From an uncultured Eubacteriales bacterium (GTDB lineage: Bacteria > Bacillota > Clostridia > Christensenellales > Aristaeellaceae), in NCBI GenBank assembly GCA_902793325.1, contig CADBCY010000002.1, positions 1 through 64,000 on the forward strand: 64,000 nucleotides of DNA, read 5' to 3'. Both the position numbers and the translations under genes were made by a program. The notes below the pieces were generated by a model. That model was given only the letters and a program-made list of their open reading frames with translations, did not search any database and was not told where the DNA came from. Numbering within the stretch: position 1 is the stretch's first letter; each line of letters opens with the position of its first letter. Positions 29,460 to 38,189 of the stretch are shown here, one piece after another.

Positions 29460-30026
29460 TTATCCTCCAAATGTCTCCAGTGCGCCGCTGCCCGTCAGCG
29501 CCGCCGCGACACTGGCCGGAAATCCGGCGATCAGGCGGTTGTAGCTGCGCGCCAGCGCGGGATAGGGGTCGCGCCGAATGAGGTCGTCGTCGCCCCAGAA
29601 GTCGTCGTAGGCCAGCTTGAAATTGTGGAATTCGTCGCTGCCGACGGCGGTGTACATGTCGTTGTAGAGCTGCTCCACGTGGCCCTTGAGCTGCGCGTAG
29701 GTCGAATAGCGCGCCGCCGGGCCGTTCTCGTCACGGGCGAGCTCCGCGGCCTCGTCGCCCGCGTCCCGCGCGAGCTGGCTGTCGCCCAGGTGGAGGGCGG
29801 CTTCCGAAGCCATGATCTGCGCGGCCTCCGCGGCGTGATCCAGGTAGGCGTCCATGCTGTGGCGCACGGGCTGGGAGGGGTCCGCGCCGTCCGTAAACAC
29901 CCGGAGCGCGTGTTCGCGGGTCCGGGACAGGTACATGCCGCCCAGGCCGACCACGCTCACGGCGACGCACAGCGCCAGCGCGACCCAGGCCAGAGCGCGG
30001 TTCTCATACCACTTCACGGTGCGCAC
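29460..30026 (-). CDS. LemA-like membrane-anchored helical protein
   Basis: A 188-residue protein with one N-terminal membrane helix (LAWVALALCVAVSVVGLGGMYL) and a helical extracytoplasmic region. The C-terminus (ALARSYNRLIAGFPASVAAA) resembles the YN...FP pattern at the end of LemA proteins, and a TPM gene follows directly, as is common for LemA. Similarity is weak, so the family call is tentative. Located between telA and the TPM gene. Confidence 0.55.
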   Translation of the reverse strand: MRTVKWYENRALAWVALALCVAVSVVGLGGMYLSRTREHALRVFTDGADPSQPVRHSMDAYLDHAAEAAQIMASEAALHLGDSQLARDAGDEAAELARDENGPAARYSTYAQLKGHVEQLYNDMYTAVGSDEFHNFKLAYDDFWGDDDLIRRDPYPALARSYNRLIAGFPASVAAALTGSGALETFGG

Positions 30027-30050
30027 ACCTCCCCTTTCTCATGCTTGCGC

Positions 30051-31226
30051 TCAGGGACGAACCTCCAGAATCTTCCTGCGCAGCTCGCCCTCGATGGCGG
30101 CCAGCTCGGCCTCGGCGTTGCGGCGCTTCTCGCGGCCCTGCTGCTGGATGGTCAGCACCTCGTCCATGGTGTCGATGAGCAGCTGGTTGGTGTGCTTCAG
30201 CGTCTCGATGTCCACGATGCCGCGCTCGGCCTCCTTGGCGGACTCCACCGTGGCCATGTGCAGCTTCTCGGCGTTCTTGTTGAGCAGCTCGTTGGTCAGG
30301 TCGGTGACGGCGTGCTGGGCCTCCATGGCGCTCTGGGTGTGGGCCAGGCCCATCGCCAGCACCATCTGGCTCTTCCACAGCGGGATGGTGTTCACCAGCG
30401 AGGTCTGGATCTTCTCCGCCATGATCTGGTTGCTGGACTGGATCAGGCGAATCTGCGGCGCCATCTGGATGGAGATGTTGCGCGTCAGCTCCAGGTCGTA
30501 GAGCTTCTTTTCAAAGCGGTCGGCCTTGTCGGAGAGATCCTTGGCGGCCTGGGCATCCTCGGGCAGCTTGCTGCGGTCGGCCTTGTCCCGGGCCTCCTGC
30601 AGCTCGTGGGCGCGGAAGTCCTCCAGGCGCTTCTTGCCCGCCGCGATGTACATGGATAGCTCCTTGAAGTAGCTCAGGTTCTGATCGTACAGCTTGTCCA
30701 GCATGGCGATGTCCTTGAGGAGCTGGATCTGGTGCTGCTCCAGCGCCTCGACGATCTTGTTGACGTTGACCTCAGTGGCGTCAAAGCGCGCCTTCATGTG
30801 CTGGAGGTTGTTGCTCTGCTTCTTGAACAGCCCGAACAGGCCCTTGCTCTCCTTCTCGTCGGTGTCAAAGCCCTTGAGCTCGGTGACCAGGCTGGCGATC
30901 ATGTCGCCCACCTCGTCCAGGTCCTTGGTCTGCACGTTCTTGAGCGCCACGTCGGAGAACTGGGAGATGTTCTGCTGCGCCGCCGCGCCGTAGGCGAACA
31001 CGAGGTTGCTGTCGGTGACGTCGATCTTCTTGGAGAACTCATCGATCATCTTCTGCTCTTCCTCGGTGAACTGCTGGACCTCCTGCGCGTCCTGCTGGAC
31101 CTGTTCCTCGGCCTTCTGCTCCGCCTGGTCCAACTGCTGGGCGACTTCCTCCGCCGCCTGTACCGCCGCCTGCGCCTCGTTCTCTCCCTCAAAGGGGGTG
31201 AGCGTCAACTTGATGTCGTCTGCCAT
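30051..31226 (-). CDS. telA: TelA/KlaA toxic-anion resistance family protein
   Basis: A 391-residue, mostly alpha-helical cytoplasmic protein of the TelA family (PF05816), named for tellurite resistance but of uncertain function in envelope stress. An acidic, Gln-rich coiled N-terminus (residues 15-60) precedes the conserved core (MDKLYDQNLSYFKELSMYI-like and IRLIQSSNQIMAEKIQTS). Encoded directly after the xpaC-like gene, the usual pairing. Confidence 0.92.
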   Translation of the reverse strand: MADDIKLTLTPFEGENEAQAAVQAAEEVAQQLDQAEQKAEEQVQQDAQEVQQFTEEEQKMIDEFSKKIDVTDSNLVFAYGAAAQQNISQFSDVALKNVQTKDLDEVGDMIASLVTELKGFDTDEKESKGLFGLFKKQSNNLQHMKARFDATEVNVNKIVEALEQHQIQLLKDIAMLDKLYDQNLSYFKELSMYIAAGKKRLEDFRAHELQEARDKADRSKLPEDAQAAKDLSDKADRFEKKLYDLELTRNISIQMAPQIRLIQSSNQIMAEKIQTSLVNTIPLWKSQMVLAMGLAHTQSAMEAQHAVTDLTNELLNKNAEKLHMATVESAKEAERGIVDIETLKHTNQLLIDTMDEVLTIQQQGREKRRNAEAELAAIEGELRRKILEVRP

Positions 31227-31277
31227 GATATTAACCTCCTGTATTCTTCGTTCAACGCTGTGTCGTGCCGATTTGTA

Positions 31278-31970
31278 TTAACCGTTTCCGCCCATGGCGC
31301 CGGGCGTGCCCTGCGCCTCACCGGGTTGATCCGACGGGGATTCGTACCGGATGAGGTCGTCCCCCGCCAGCATGGTCTTCAGGACCCTGATCTCCGCGTC
31401 AACATCCATCTCCGCGTCCGCGAAGAGCTTGTCCGCACACTTTTCAAAGGCGTCCGCCACCATGTCCACGCTGCCCTCGATGGTGCCCATGGCGGAGCGT
31501 ATGTTCTCGCCCTGCGCCTGAGCGCCCATCAGCCGACGGTAGGTGTCCATCAGCTTCTCCGTGGTGGGCAGGTAATAGCTCATGAAGCGGCGCACCAGCG
31601 CGTACTTCTTCGGATCGCGCCCGAGCTCGTGGAAGATCTGTTCGCCCGCGCGCGTCATGCGGTCGAGCGCGGCGCTGATCTGCGGGTTGTCGATGGCCTC
31701 GTTCGCCTCGCGCAGCGCGCCCAGGCGCGCGCGGCCCTGCGCGATTTCCTCGTCCAGCCGGGCGTCGCCGGTGGCGATCTTTTCCTCTACCTCAATATCT
31801 CTGCCGGGGAAGAAGCGCCGGGAGAGCAGCCCCGCCGCCGCGGACAGCGCCGCGGTAACCAGCAGCCCCGGAAGCCCCAGCAGAAACCGCGGGAAGATCA
31901 GGCCGGCCAGCAGCCACACGGCCGCCGCGATATAGATCAGCAGAGCCGATTTCACGTGCACCTGTTTCAT
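31278..31970 (-). CDS. xpaC: XpaC-family membrane protein
   Basis: A 230-residue protein of the '5-bromo-4-chloroindolyl phosphate hydrolysis' family. Two N-terminal membrane helices (ALLIYIAAAVWLLAGLIF, LLGLPGLLVTAALSAAAGLL) precede a soluble helical domain with FMSYYLPTTEKLMDTY, the family signature. The start at 31970 has AAAGGAGG in front. The acidic, Gly/Pro-rich end is variable. Forms a unit with telA. Confidence 0.88.
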   Translation of the reverse strand: MKQVHVKSALLIYIAAAVWLLAGLIFPRFLLGLPGLLVTAALSAAAGLLSRRFFPGRDIEVEEKIATGDARLDEEIAQGRARLGALREANEAIDNPQISAALDRMTRAGEQIFHELGRDPKKYALVRRFMSYYLPTTEKLMDTYRRLMGAQAQGENIRSAMGTIEGSVDMVADAFEKCADKLFADAEMDVDAEIRVLKTMLAGDDLIRYESPSDQPGEAQGTPGAMGGNG

Positions 31971-32054
31971 CGCGCGCCTCCTTTCCTGAATGCATTGTAA
32001 CCGGTTCCGGCCGCAGTTACAACAGAAGCCGTCCAAAAACCGCGTTTCGGGGGA

Positions 32055-32825
32055 TCAAACGCCGTCTTCCGCGGCTGAAATGTCCAGCTCCACCGGGCAA
32101 TGGTCGCTGCCCATGATGTCGGGGTGGATCTTTGCGTCGATCATCCTGTCCCGCAGCTTCTCGGAAACGATGAAGTAGTCGATGCGCCAGCCCGCGTTCC
32201 GGGAGCGCGCGCCGCCGATGTAGCTCCACCAGCTGTACGCGCCGGTGACGTCGGGATAGAAGTAGCGGAAGCTGTCGATGAACCCGGCGTTCAGGAGCTC
32301 CGTCATCTTCCCCCGCTCCTCGTCGGTAAAGCCGGCGTTGCGGCGATTGGTCTTGGGGTTCTTGAGGTCGATCTCCTCGTGGGCGACGTTCAGGTCGCCC
32401 GTCAGTATGACCGGCTTCTTCGCGTCCAGCTTCACCAGGTAATCGCGGAAGTCGTCCTCCCACTTCATGCGGTAGTCCAGGCGCTTCAGCTCGTTCTGAG
32501 CGTTGGGCGTATAGCAGCACACCAGGTAGAAATCCCGGAATTCCGCGGTGATGACGCGGCCCTCGTGGTCGTGCTCGTCGATGCCGATGCCCGTGGCCAC
32601 CGACAGCATCGGCACGCGGGAGAACACCGCCGTGCCGGAGTAGCCCTTGCGGTCGGCGCAGTACATCACCTGCTCGTAGCCGGGCAGGTCCACGTCGCAC
32701 TGGCCCTTCTGCATCTTGATCTCCTGCAGGCAGATCACGTCCGCGTCCAGCGACGCCATGCTCTCATAGAAGCCCTTCTGCAGCACGGCGCGCATGCCGT
32801 TCACGTTCCAGGATATCATTTTCAT
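32055..32825 (-). CDS. exoA: Exodeoxyribonuclease III (AP endonuclease)
   Basis: Base-excision repair nuclease cutting at abasic sites. 256 residues with SWNVNGMRA, LQEIKMQ (metal Glu), GDLNVAHEEIDL and GSDHCPVELDI (catalytic Asp-His). Length and motifs are full. ATG at 32825; a second ATG two codons later is equally possible. Confidence 0.95.
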   Translation of the reverse strand: MKMISWNVNGMRAVLQKGFYESMASLDADVICLQEIKMQKGQCDVDLPGYEQVMYCADRKGYSGTAVFSRVPMLSVATGIGIDEHDHEGRVITAEFRDFYLVCCYTPNAQNELKRLDYRMKWEDDFRDYLVKLDAKKPVILTGDLNVAHEEIDLKNPKTNRRNAGFTDEERGKMTELLNAGFIDSFRYFYPDVTGAYSWWSYIGGARSRNAGWRIDYFIVSEKLRDRMIDAKIHPDIMGSDHCPVELDISAAEDGV

Positions 32826-32996
32826 GAAAATAACACCATCCGTCCGTCAGGTGTGGTACAATAACCACGCGGCGCGGGCCTGCCCCGCAAACGCCATATC
32901 CTGCCATTTTCGACCATTATACCACAGAATCGCCGTTTTGCCTATGGTTTTGCGGCGGATATGCAAACTATTTTCATCACGATGGGAGTGAACGCT

Positions 32997-33764
32997 ATGA
33001 CCCTGCGGGAAAGGGCGCAGCTCGCCGGGCGCGCGGCGCGGGCCTCCGGTGAAATGCTGGAGCACCACGGCAAGCTGCGCGTGCAGCGCAAGAGCGAAAA
33101 CGACTTCGTCACCGAAATGGACTTCAAGAGCGAGCAGCTTTTGAAGGAGATGCTGCTGGGCGCGTGCCCCGAGGATTGCTTCTTCGGCGAGGAGACCGGC
33201 GGAGCCACCGTCGCCCGGGGCCGCTGGATCGTGGACCCGATCGACGGCACGGCCAACTTCATGCGGGGGCAGCGGCTGTACACCATCTCCATCGCCTACG
33301 AGCAGGACGGCGAGCTGGTGATCGGCTGCGTGTACTGCCCCGGCACCGACGAGCTGTTCCTGGCGATCCGGGGAGAGGGCGCCACGCTGAACGGCAAGCC
33401 GATCCACGTCTCCGCCACGGAGAAACTGCGCGATTCCGTGGTGCACATCGGCCTCGGGCACCGAAACCCCGAATTGCTCGCGGAGACGGAGACTGTCTTC
33501 TTCCCCCTCATGCGCGCCGTCAGCGACATCCGCCGCTCCGGCACCGCCGCCTACGACCTTTGCTGCGTGGCCGCGGGTCGCGCGGAGGCGTTCATCGAGC
33601 AGGGGCTGAACCTCTACGACTACGCCGCGGGCTACGTGATCCTCACCGAAGCGGGCGGGCGCATGGACGGCTGGCATCCCTGGCTGGATCCCCTCCGGAC
33701 CGGCGCGCTGCTGGCGGGCAACGGCAGGGTAAACGACGGCATATCCGCCATACTTAACCCGTAG
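32997..33764 (+). CDS. Inositol monophosphatase family protein
   Basis: Mg2+-dependent, Li+-sensitive phosphatase fold of 255 residues. Metal-binding motifs: the first acidic site EETGG, WIVDPIDGTANF, and a C-terminal block with LYDYAAGYVILTEAGG (usual WDxAAG; here the Trp/Asp are replaced by Tyr-Asp). May dephosphorylate inositol phosphate, a sugar bisphosphate or PAP; sequence does not decide. Start at 32997 follows GGGAG. Confidence 0.88.
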   Translation: MTLRERAQLAGRAARASGEMLEHHGKLRVQRKSENDFVTEMDFKSEQLLKEMLLGACPEDCFFGEETGGATVARGRWIVDPIDGTANFMRGQRLYTISIAYEQDGELVIGCVYCPGTDELFLAIRGEGATLNGKPIHVSATEKLRDSVVHIGLGHRNPELLAETETVFFPLMRAVSDIRRSGTAAYDLCCVAAGRAEAFIEQGLNLYDYAAGYVILTEAGGRMDGWHPWLDPLRTGALLAGNGRVNDGISAILNP

Positions 33765-33768
33765 TCCC

Positions 33769-33797
33769 TTGACGTCCGCCCCGTATTCTACTATAAT
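33769..33797 (+). promoter_or_regulatory. Promoter of the cysS T-box leader
   Basis: TTGACG (33769-33774), 17-base spacer, TATAAT (33792-33797), overlapping the end of the upstream phosphatase gene. Confidence 0.88.
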
Positions 33798-33803
33798 ACT
33801 TGC

Positions 33804-34025
33804 ACAGGCGATGAGCGGGAGGAGTACGCGCCACGCCCACCACGAGAGAAGGCGGCCAAGGCTGGAAGCCGCCGGTGGGAGGACGCCGAAGGGTGCGCCC
33901 GCGAGCCTCCGCGCCGAGTTTGATCCAGGCGCGGACGGTCTGCCCCGTTATCGGCACGAGAGCAAAACACAGAGTGGAACCGCGGCCACGCCTCTGTCAT
34001 GGGGCTGGGCCGCGTCATTTTTTTC
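33804..34025 (+). promoter_or_regulatory. T-box riboswitch of cysS (Cys specifier)
   Basis: Contains the T-box core AGAGTGGAACCGCGG (33971-33985) and a terminator stem CGCGGCC (33981-33987)/GGCCGCG (34008-34014) with a run of seven T. Stem I is seen as GCGGGAGG...CCTCCGC with inner CCCAC/GTGGG and GGCGGC/GCCGCC. The AGTA/GAA pair of the specifier loop and a TGC (Cys) codon at 33894-33896 fit control by uncharged tRNA-Cys. Confidence 0.92.
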
Positions 34026-34042
34026 TGGGGAGGTATCACGCC

Positions 34043-35461
34043 ATGAAGCAAATGATGATCTACAACACGCTGACCCGCAAGAAGGAAGCCTTTGTGCCCG
34101 TGCACGAGGGCAAGGTGGGCATCTACGCCTGCGGCCCCACGGTGTACAACTACTTCCACATCGGCAACGCCCGTCCGTTCATCATGTTCGACACGCTGCG
34201 CCGGTTCCTGCGGCACCTGGGCTATCAGGTGACGTTCGTGCAGAACTTCACCGACATCGACGACAAGATGATCAAGCGCGCCAACGAGGAAGGCACCACG
34301 GTGGAGGCCATCGCCGAGCGCTACATCGCCGAGTACTTCAAGGACGCCGAGGCCATCGGCGTGGAGCGGGCCGACGTGCATCCCCGCGCCACGAGGCACA
34401 TCGGGGAAATCATCGCCCTGATCCGGAAGCTGGAGGCCAAGGGGCTCGCGTACAAGGCCGACAACGGCGACGTGTACTTCGACACGCAGGCCTGGCGCAG
34501 CAACTACGGCCGCTTGATCGGCCAGGACCTGGACGACCTGGAGTCCGGCGCGCGCATCGACGTGGACGAGAACAAGCGCCACCCCATGGACTTCGCGCTG
34601 TGGAAGGCGAAGAAGCCCGGAGAGCCCTTCTGGAAGAGCCCCTGGGGCGAGGGTCGGCCCGGCTGGCACATCGAGTGCTCCGCCATGTCCATGAAGTACC
34701 TCGGGGAGACCTTCGACATCCACTGCGGCGGCGTGGACCTGATCTTCCCCCACCACGAGAACGAGATCGCGCAGTCCGAAGGCGCGACCGGCAAGCCCTT
34801 CGCCCGCTACTGGATGCACAACGGGCACATCAACGTCAACAACGAGAAGATGTCCAAGTCCGCGGGCAATTTCTTCACCGTGCGGGACATCTCCAAGGAA
34901 TTCGACCCTGAGGTGGTGCGCATGTTCATGCTCTCCGCCCACTACCGCAGCCCCATCAACTTCTCCCGCGCGCTCATGGAGCAGGCCAAGGCCGGGCTGG
35001 AGCGGCTGTACACCGCGCGCGACAACGCCGCCTTCGCGCTGGATCACGCCCCGGACCGCGAGATGAACGAGGCGGAGCGCGCCTTCGTCGAGCGGGCGAA
35101 CAGCTTCATCGACCGCTTTGACGACGCCATGTGCGACGATATGAACACCTCCGAGGCGATGGGCGTGCTCTTCGAGTACGTGCGCGACATGAACACCGCG
35201 CTGTCCGACGCCAACGCGCCGTGCAGGGCCGTGATCGAGGAGGGGCTCAAGGTGCTGAACGTGATGGCGCACGAGGTGCTGGGGCTTCTCATGAAGGAAG
35301 CAGACACCACGCCGGACGACATCAAGGCGCTGGTCGAGGCCCGCACCGCGGCCAAGAAGGCGAAGGATTTTGCCGAGGCGGACCGCATCCGCGCGGAGGT
35401 GCTGGCGAAGGGCTATGTCATCGAGGATACCCCGAAGGGCCCGAAGGTGAAGAAGGCATAG
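34043..35461 (+). CDS. cysS: Cysteinyl-tRNA synthetase
   Basis: Class I aminoacyl-tRNA synthetase charging tRNA-Cys. HIGH-type motif FHIGNARP, zinc ligands with YACGPTVYNY and GWHIECSAMS plus HHENE, and KMSKS as KMSKSAGN. 472 residues. The start follows GGGGAGG. Expression is controlled by the T-box leader. Confidence 0.97.
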   Translation: MKQMMIYNTLTRKKEAFVPVHEGKVGIYACGPTVYNYFHIGNARPFIMFDTLRRFLRHLGYQVTFVQNFTDIDDKMIKRANEEGTTVEAIAERYIAEYFKDAEAIGVERADVHPRATRHIGEIIALIRKLEAKGLAYKADNGDVYFDTQAWRSNYGRLIGQDLDDLESGARIDVDENKRHPMDFALWKAKKPGEPFWKSPWGEGRPGWHIECSAMSMKYLGETFDIHCGGVDLIFPHHENEIAQSEGATGKPFARYWMHNGHINVNNEKMSKSAGNFFTVRDISKEFDPEVVRMFMLSAHYRSPINFSRALMEQAKAGLERLYTARDNAAFALDHAPDREMNEAERAFVERANSFIDRFDDAMCDDMNTSEAMGVLFEYVRDMNTALSDANAPCRAVIEEGLKVLNVMAHEVLGLLMKEADTTPDDIKALVEARTAAKKAKDFAEADRIRAEVLAKGYVIEDTPKGPKVKKA

Positions 35462-35537
35462 CGCGGGTTTTTCGGGAAAAGCGCAACATCATCCGCAGCG
35501 GCAACCGTACCGCTTCAAGAAAAAGAGGAATATTCGC

Positions 35538-36566
35538 ATGAAAGTGTTCGTTTCACTGCTGCTTGCCTGTCTGCTGGCGCTGGCGCCGTGCTTGGCCGAA
35601 GAGATCGTTTCCGGCAATTTCAGGTATGTCGTCCGGGAAGACGATACCGCGACCATCGTGGGCTATGAAGGAGAGGACGAAGCCGTCGATATTCCCGCCG
35701 AACTGGACGGACATCCGGTGACGGGCATCGGGAATTATGCCTTTTACAACGCCCGCATGCTGAAGCGCGTCGAATTGCCGGACACCCTGCGCAGCATCGG
35801 CGAGTGTGCCTTCGGCGGCTGTGGAAACCTGGAAAGCCTGCGCATTCCGGGAAGCGTGACCTCCATCGGCGCGTACCCGTTCCAGTGGTGCTACCACCTG
35901 TCCTATGAAATCGCGCCGGAGAACCCCGTTTTCAGCATCGTCGACGGCGCTTTGGTGGATTGGAATACGGGCACGCTGATCTGTTATCCGTGCGACAAGC
36001 CGGCCGCGTCCCTCACGATTCCCGAGGGGATCACCACCATCGGGGAGTGTGCCTTCAACAACTGCGAACTGGAGGAAATCATCATCCCCGAGGGCGTAAC
36101 CACCATCGAAAGAGGCGCTTTCACCGTATATGGCCTGACTGAGGTCGTCATTCCCGGCAGCGTCGTGAATTGGGGGATGGATTGCTTCAGCGGCTGCGAC
36201 GATCTCGTGCGCGTCGTGCTGTCCGACGGGGTGGAAATCGTTCCCGAGGATTGCTTCTTTCATTGCGATTCCCTGGCGGAAGTCTTCCTTCCCGCCACGG
36301 TGAAGGTCCTGGATATGAACGCCTTCACGGATTGCATCGCCCTCTCCGACATCGTCCTTCCGGAAGGGTTGCAGGAAATCAGGGGCGGATGCTTCGAGAA
36401 CTGCACATCGCTCCAATCGCTGCGCATCCCGGAAAGCGTTTCACTCATCGAGGACAATGCCTTCGACGGGTGCGACGCGCTGACGCTGACGGTCGTGGAG
36501 GGCTCCTACGCCTGGCAATTCGCGCAGGAGATGGAGATTCCCTTCGTCCTGGACGGACAGGAATAA
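35538..36566 (+). CDS. Secreted BspA-type leucine-rich-repeat protein
   Basis: A 342-residue secreted protein with signal peptide MKVFVSLLLACLLALAPCLA. About nine LRR_5 (BspA) repeats of 22-24 residues follow the pattern 'L..V.LP..L..IG..AF.GC..L'. No cell-wall anchor or membrane segment at the C-terminus, so retention is unclear. Repeats of this type are used in protein or host contact by gut bacteria; the ligand is unknown. Confidence 0.9.
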   Translation: MKVFVSLLLACLLALAPCLAEEIVSGNFRYVVREDDTATIVGYEGEDEAVDIPAELDGHPVTGIGNYAFYNARMLKRVELPDTLRSIGECAFGGCGNLESLRIPGSVTSIGAYPFQWCYHLSYEIAPENPVFSIVDGALVDWNTGTLICYPCDKPAASLTIPEGITTIGECAFNNCELEEIIIPEGVTTIERGAFTVYGLTEVVIPGSVVNWGMDCFSGCDDLVRVVLSDGVEIVPEDCFFHCDSLAEVFLPATVKVLDMNAFTDCIALSDIVLPEGLQEIRGGCFENCTSLQSLRIPESVSLIEDNAFDGCDALTLTVVEGSYAWQFAQEMEIPFVLDGQE

Positions 36567-36582
36567 TAACTTCTACAATGTA

Positions 36583-36617
36583 ATACGACATCCCCGGACG
36601 GGGATGTCGTATTTTTG
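36583..36617 (+). terminator. Terminator of the LRR gene
   Basis: A 13-bp perfect stem with GGAC loop (36583-36612) followed by TTTTG. Confidence 0.88.
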
Positions 36618-36626
36618 TGCCGTCGT

Positions 36627-38030
36627 TTACTCCCTGCCGTTCCAGCAGTAGGTGCACAGCTTGCACGGCGATACGCCGGTGGAGGCCAGCATGTCGTCCA
36701 GGCGGTGGTACTTCAGCGACGTGAAGTTCAGCCGCCGGCCGATCTCCTGCACCATCCGGGCGTACTCCGGCGCATCCGGGTCGGCGTAGGCGTCCAGCAT
36801 CGCTTCCGCGCGATCCCCCTCGAATTCGGCGATCACCCGCCGCGCGATCAGGTCCATCTCCGAGGCGGAGCGCGAGAAGTTCAGGTACTTGCAGCCGTAC
36901 AGGATCGGCGGGCAGGCGGCGCGCACGTGCACCTCCCGGGCGCCGCTGTTGTACAGGTACTCGGTGGTTTCGCGCATCTGGGTGCCGCGCACGATGCTGT
37001 CGTCGATCATCACGAGGCTCCTGCCCTTGATGAGCGCGTCCACGGGGATGAGCTTCATGCGGGCGATCAGGTTGCGCTTGCTCTGCATGGTGGGCATGAA
37101 GGAGCGCGGCCAGGTGGGCGTGTACTTGATGAAGGGCCGGGAGAACGGTATGCCCGCCTGGTTGGCGTAACCGATGGCGTGGGCGGTGCCGGAATCGGGC
37201 ACGCCCGCCACGTTGTCCGCGTCCACATGATCCCTTCGGGCCAGCATGGCGCCGCAGCTGCAGCGCATCGCCTCGACGTTCATGCCCTCGTAAGACGACG
37301 TGGGATAGCCGTAATACACCCACAGGAACGTGCAGATGCGCATTTCGTCCTGCGGCTCGACCACCACCTCCACCGAATCCGGGGTGATGAAGTCGATTTC
37401 GCCGGGCCCGAGCTCGTGGTAGTCCGCATAGCCCAGGTTCAGGTACGCCGAGGATTCAAACACGGCGCAGAAGGCGTCTTCCTTCCTGCCGATGATCACC
37501 GGCGTGCGGCCCATGCGGTCGCGGGCGGCGTACAGCCCCTCCGGCGTCAGCACCAGCATGGACATGGAGCCGTCGATCTTGCGCTGCGCGTGGCGTATGC
37601 CCTCCGGAATGGAATCCCTGGCGTTGATGAGCGCCGCCACGAGCTCCGTGGCGTTGATGTTCCCGCCGCTCATCTCCAGGAAGTGCGTCGTGCCGGAGGC
37701 AAACGCCTCCTTCACCAGCGCGTCCACGTTGTTGATGCGGCCCACGGTGGTGATGGCGAAGTTGCCCAGGTGGGAGCGCACGATCAGCGGCTGCGGCTCG
37801 GTGTCCGAGATGCAGCCGATGCCCAGGTTGCCGCGCATTTCGCTCATGTCCCGCTCGAACTTGGTGCGGAACGGCGCGTTCTCGATGTTGTGGATGGCTC
37901 GGTCGAACCCCCGCTCGCCGTAGACCACCATGCCGCCGCGCCGGGTGCCCAGGTGGGAATGGTAGTCCGTGCCGAAGAACAGGTCAAACACGCAGTCCCG
38001 CCTGGATGCGACCCCGAAAAAACCGCCCAT
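36627..38030 (-). CDS. PurF-like amidophosphoribosyltransferase lacking the glutaminase cysteine
   Basis: Has the two-domain layout of PurF, a class II amidotransferase domain (residues 1-250) and a phosphoribosyltransferase domain with PRPP motif VMIDDSIVRGTQ. The protein begins MGGFFGVASRRDC, whereas PurF exposes an N-terminal Cys (CGVFG...) as glutaminase nucleophile; here it is Gly, and no propeptide is seen. A C-terminal Cys cluster (CKLCTYC) suggests the Fe-S type of PurF. The start at 38030 follows AGGAGA by six to seven bases. It may use ammonia, use another ammonia source, or be a paralogue with a different job. 467 residues. Confidence 0.82.
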   Translation of the reverse strand: MGGFFGVASRRDCVFDLFFGTDYHSHLGTRRGGMVVYGERGFDRAIHNIENAPFRTKFERDMSEMRGNLGIGCISDTEPQPLIVRSHLGNFAITTVGRINNVDALVKEAFASGTTHFLEMSGGNINATELVAALINARDSIPEGIRHAQRKIDGSMSMLVLTPEGLYAARDRMGRTPVIIGRKEDAFCAVFESSAYLNLGYADYHELGPGEIDFITPDSVEVVVEPQDEMRICTFLWVYYGYPTSSYEGMNVEAMRCSCGAMLARRDHVDADNVAGVPDSGTAHAIGYANQAGIPFSRPFIKYTPTWPRSFMPTMQSKRNLIARMKLIPVDALIKGRSLVMIDDSIVRGTQMRETTEYLYNSGAREVHVRAACPPILYGCKYLNFSRSASEMDLIARRVIAEFEGDRAEAMLDAYADPDAPEYARMVQEIGRRLNFTSLKYHRLDDMLASTGVSPCKLCTYCWNGRE

Positions 38031-38060
38031 GCAATCTCTCCTTTGTCGGTGCAAGCCCAT

Positions 38061-38088
38061 AAAAATACCTGTGCATTATAGCACAGGT
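38061..38088 (-). terminator. Terminator after cbiD, with a TATAAT loop
   Basis: An 8-bp perfect stem (ACCTGTGC/GCACAGGT, 38067-38088) whose loop reads TATAAT on the minus strand, followed by TTTTT. It lies 100 bases past cbiD and 37 bases before purF. It may terminate the cbiD transcript and also supply the -10 of purF; no convincing -35 is seen. Confidence 0.65.
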
Positions 38089-38152
38089 CTGTTTTACTTC
38101 CGGCGAGAGCGTGTAAACTTTGCGAAGTATTTTCGCATTGAATCGGGTAATA

Positions 38153-38168
38153 TTCGTTATATTACGAA
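38153..38168. promoter_or_regulatory. 16-bp near-palindrome upstream of the purF-like gene
   Basis: TTCGTTATATTACGAA is symmetrical at 14 of 16 positions. CGAA half-sites resemble, loosely, the PurR box core CGAAC. Location between cbiD and the purF-like gene suggests an operator; assignment is weak. Confidence 0.35.
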
Positions 38169-38189
38169 CGTTTATTCCGAATTGTGCTT

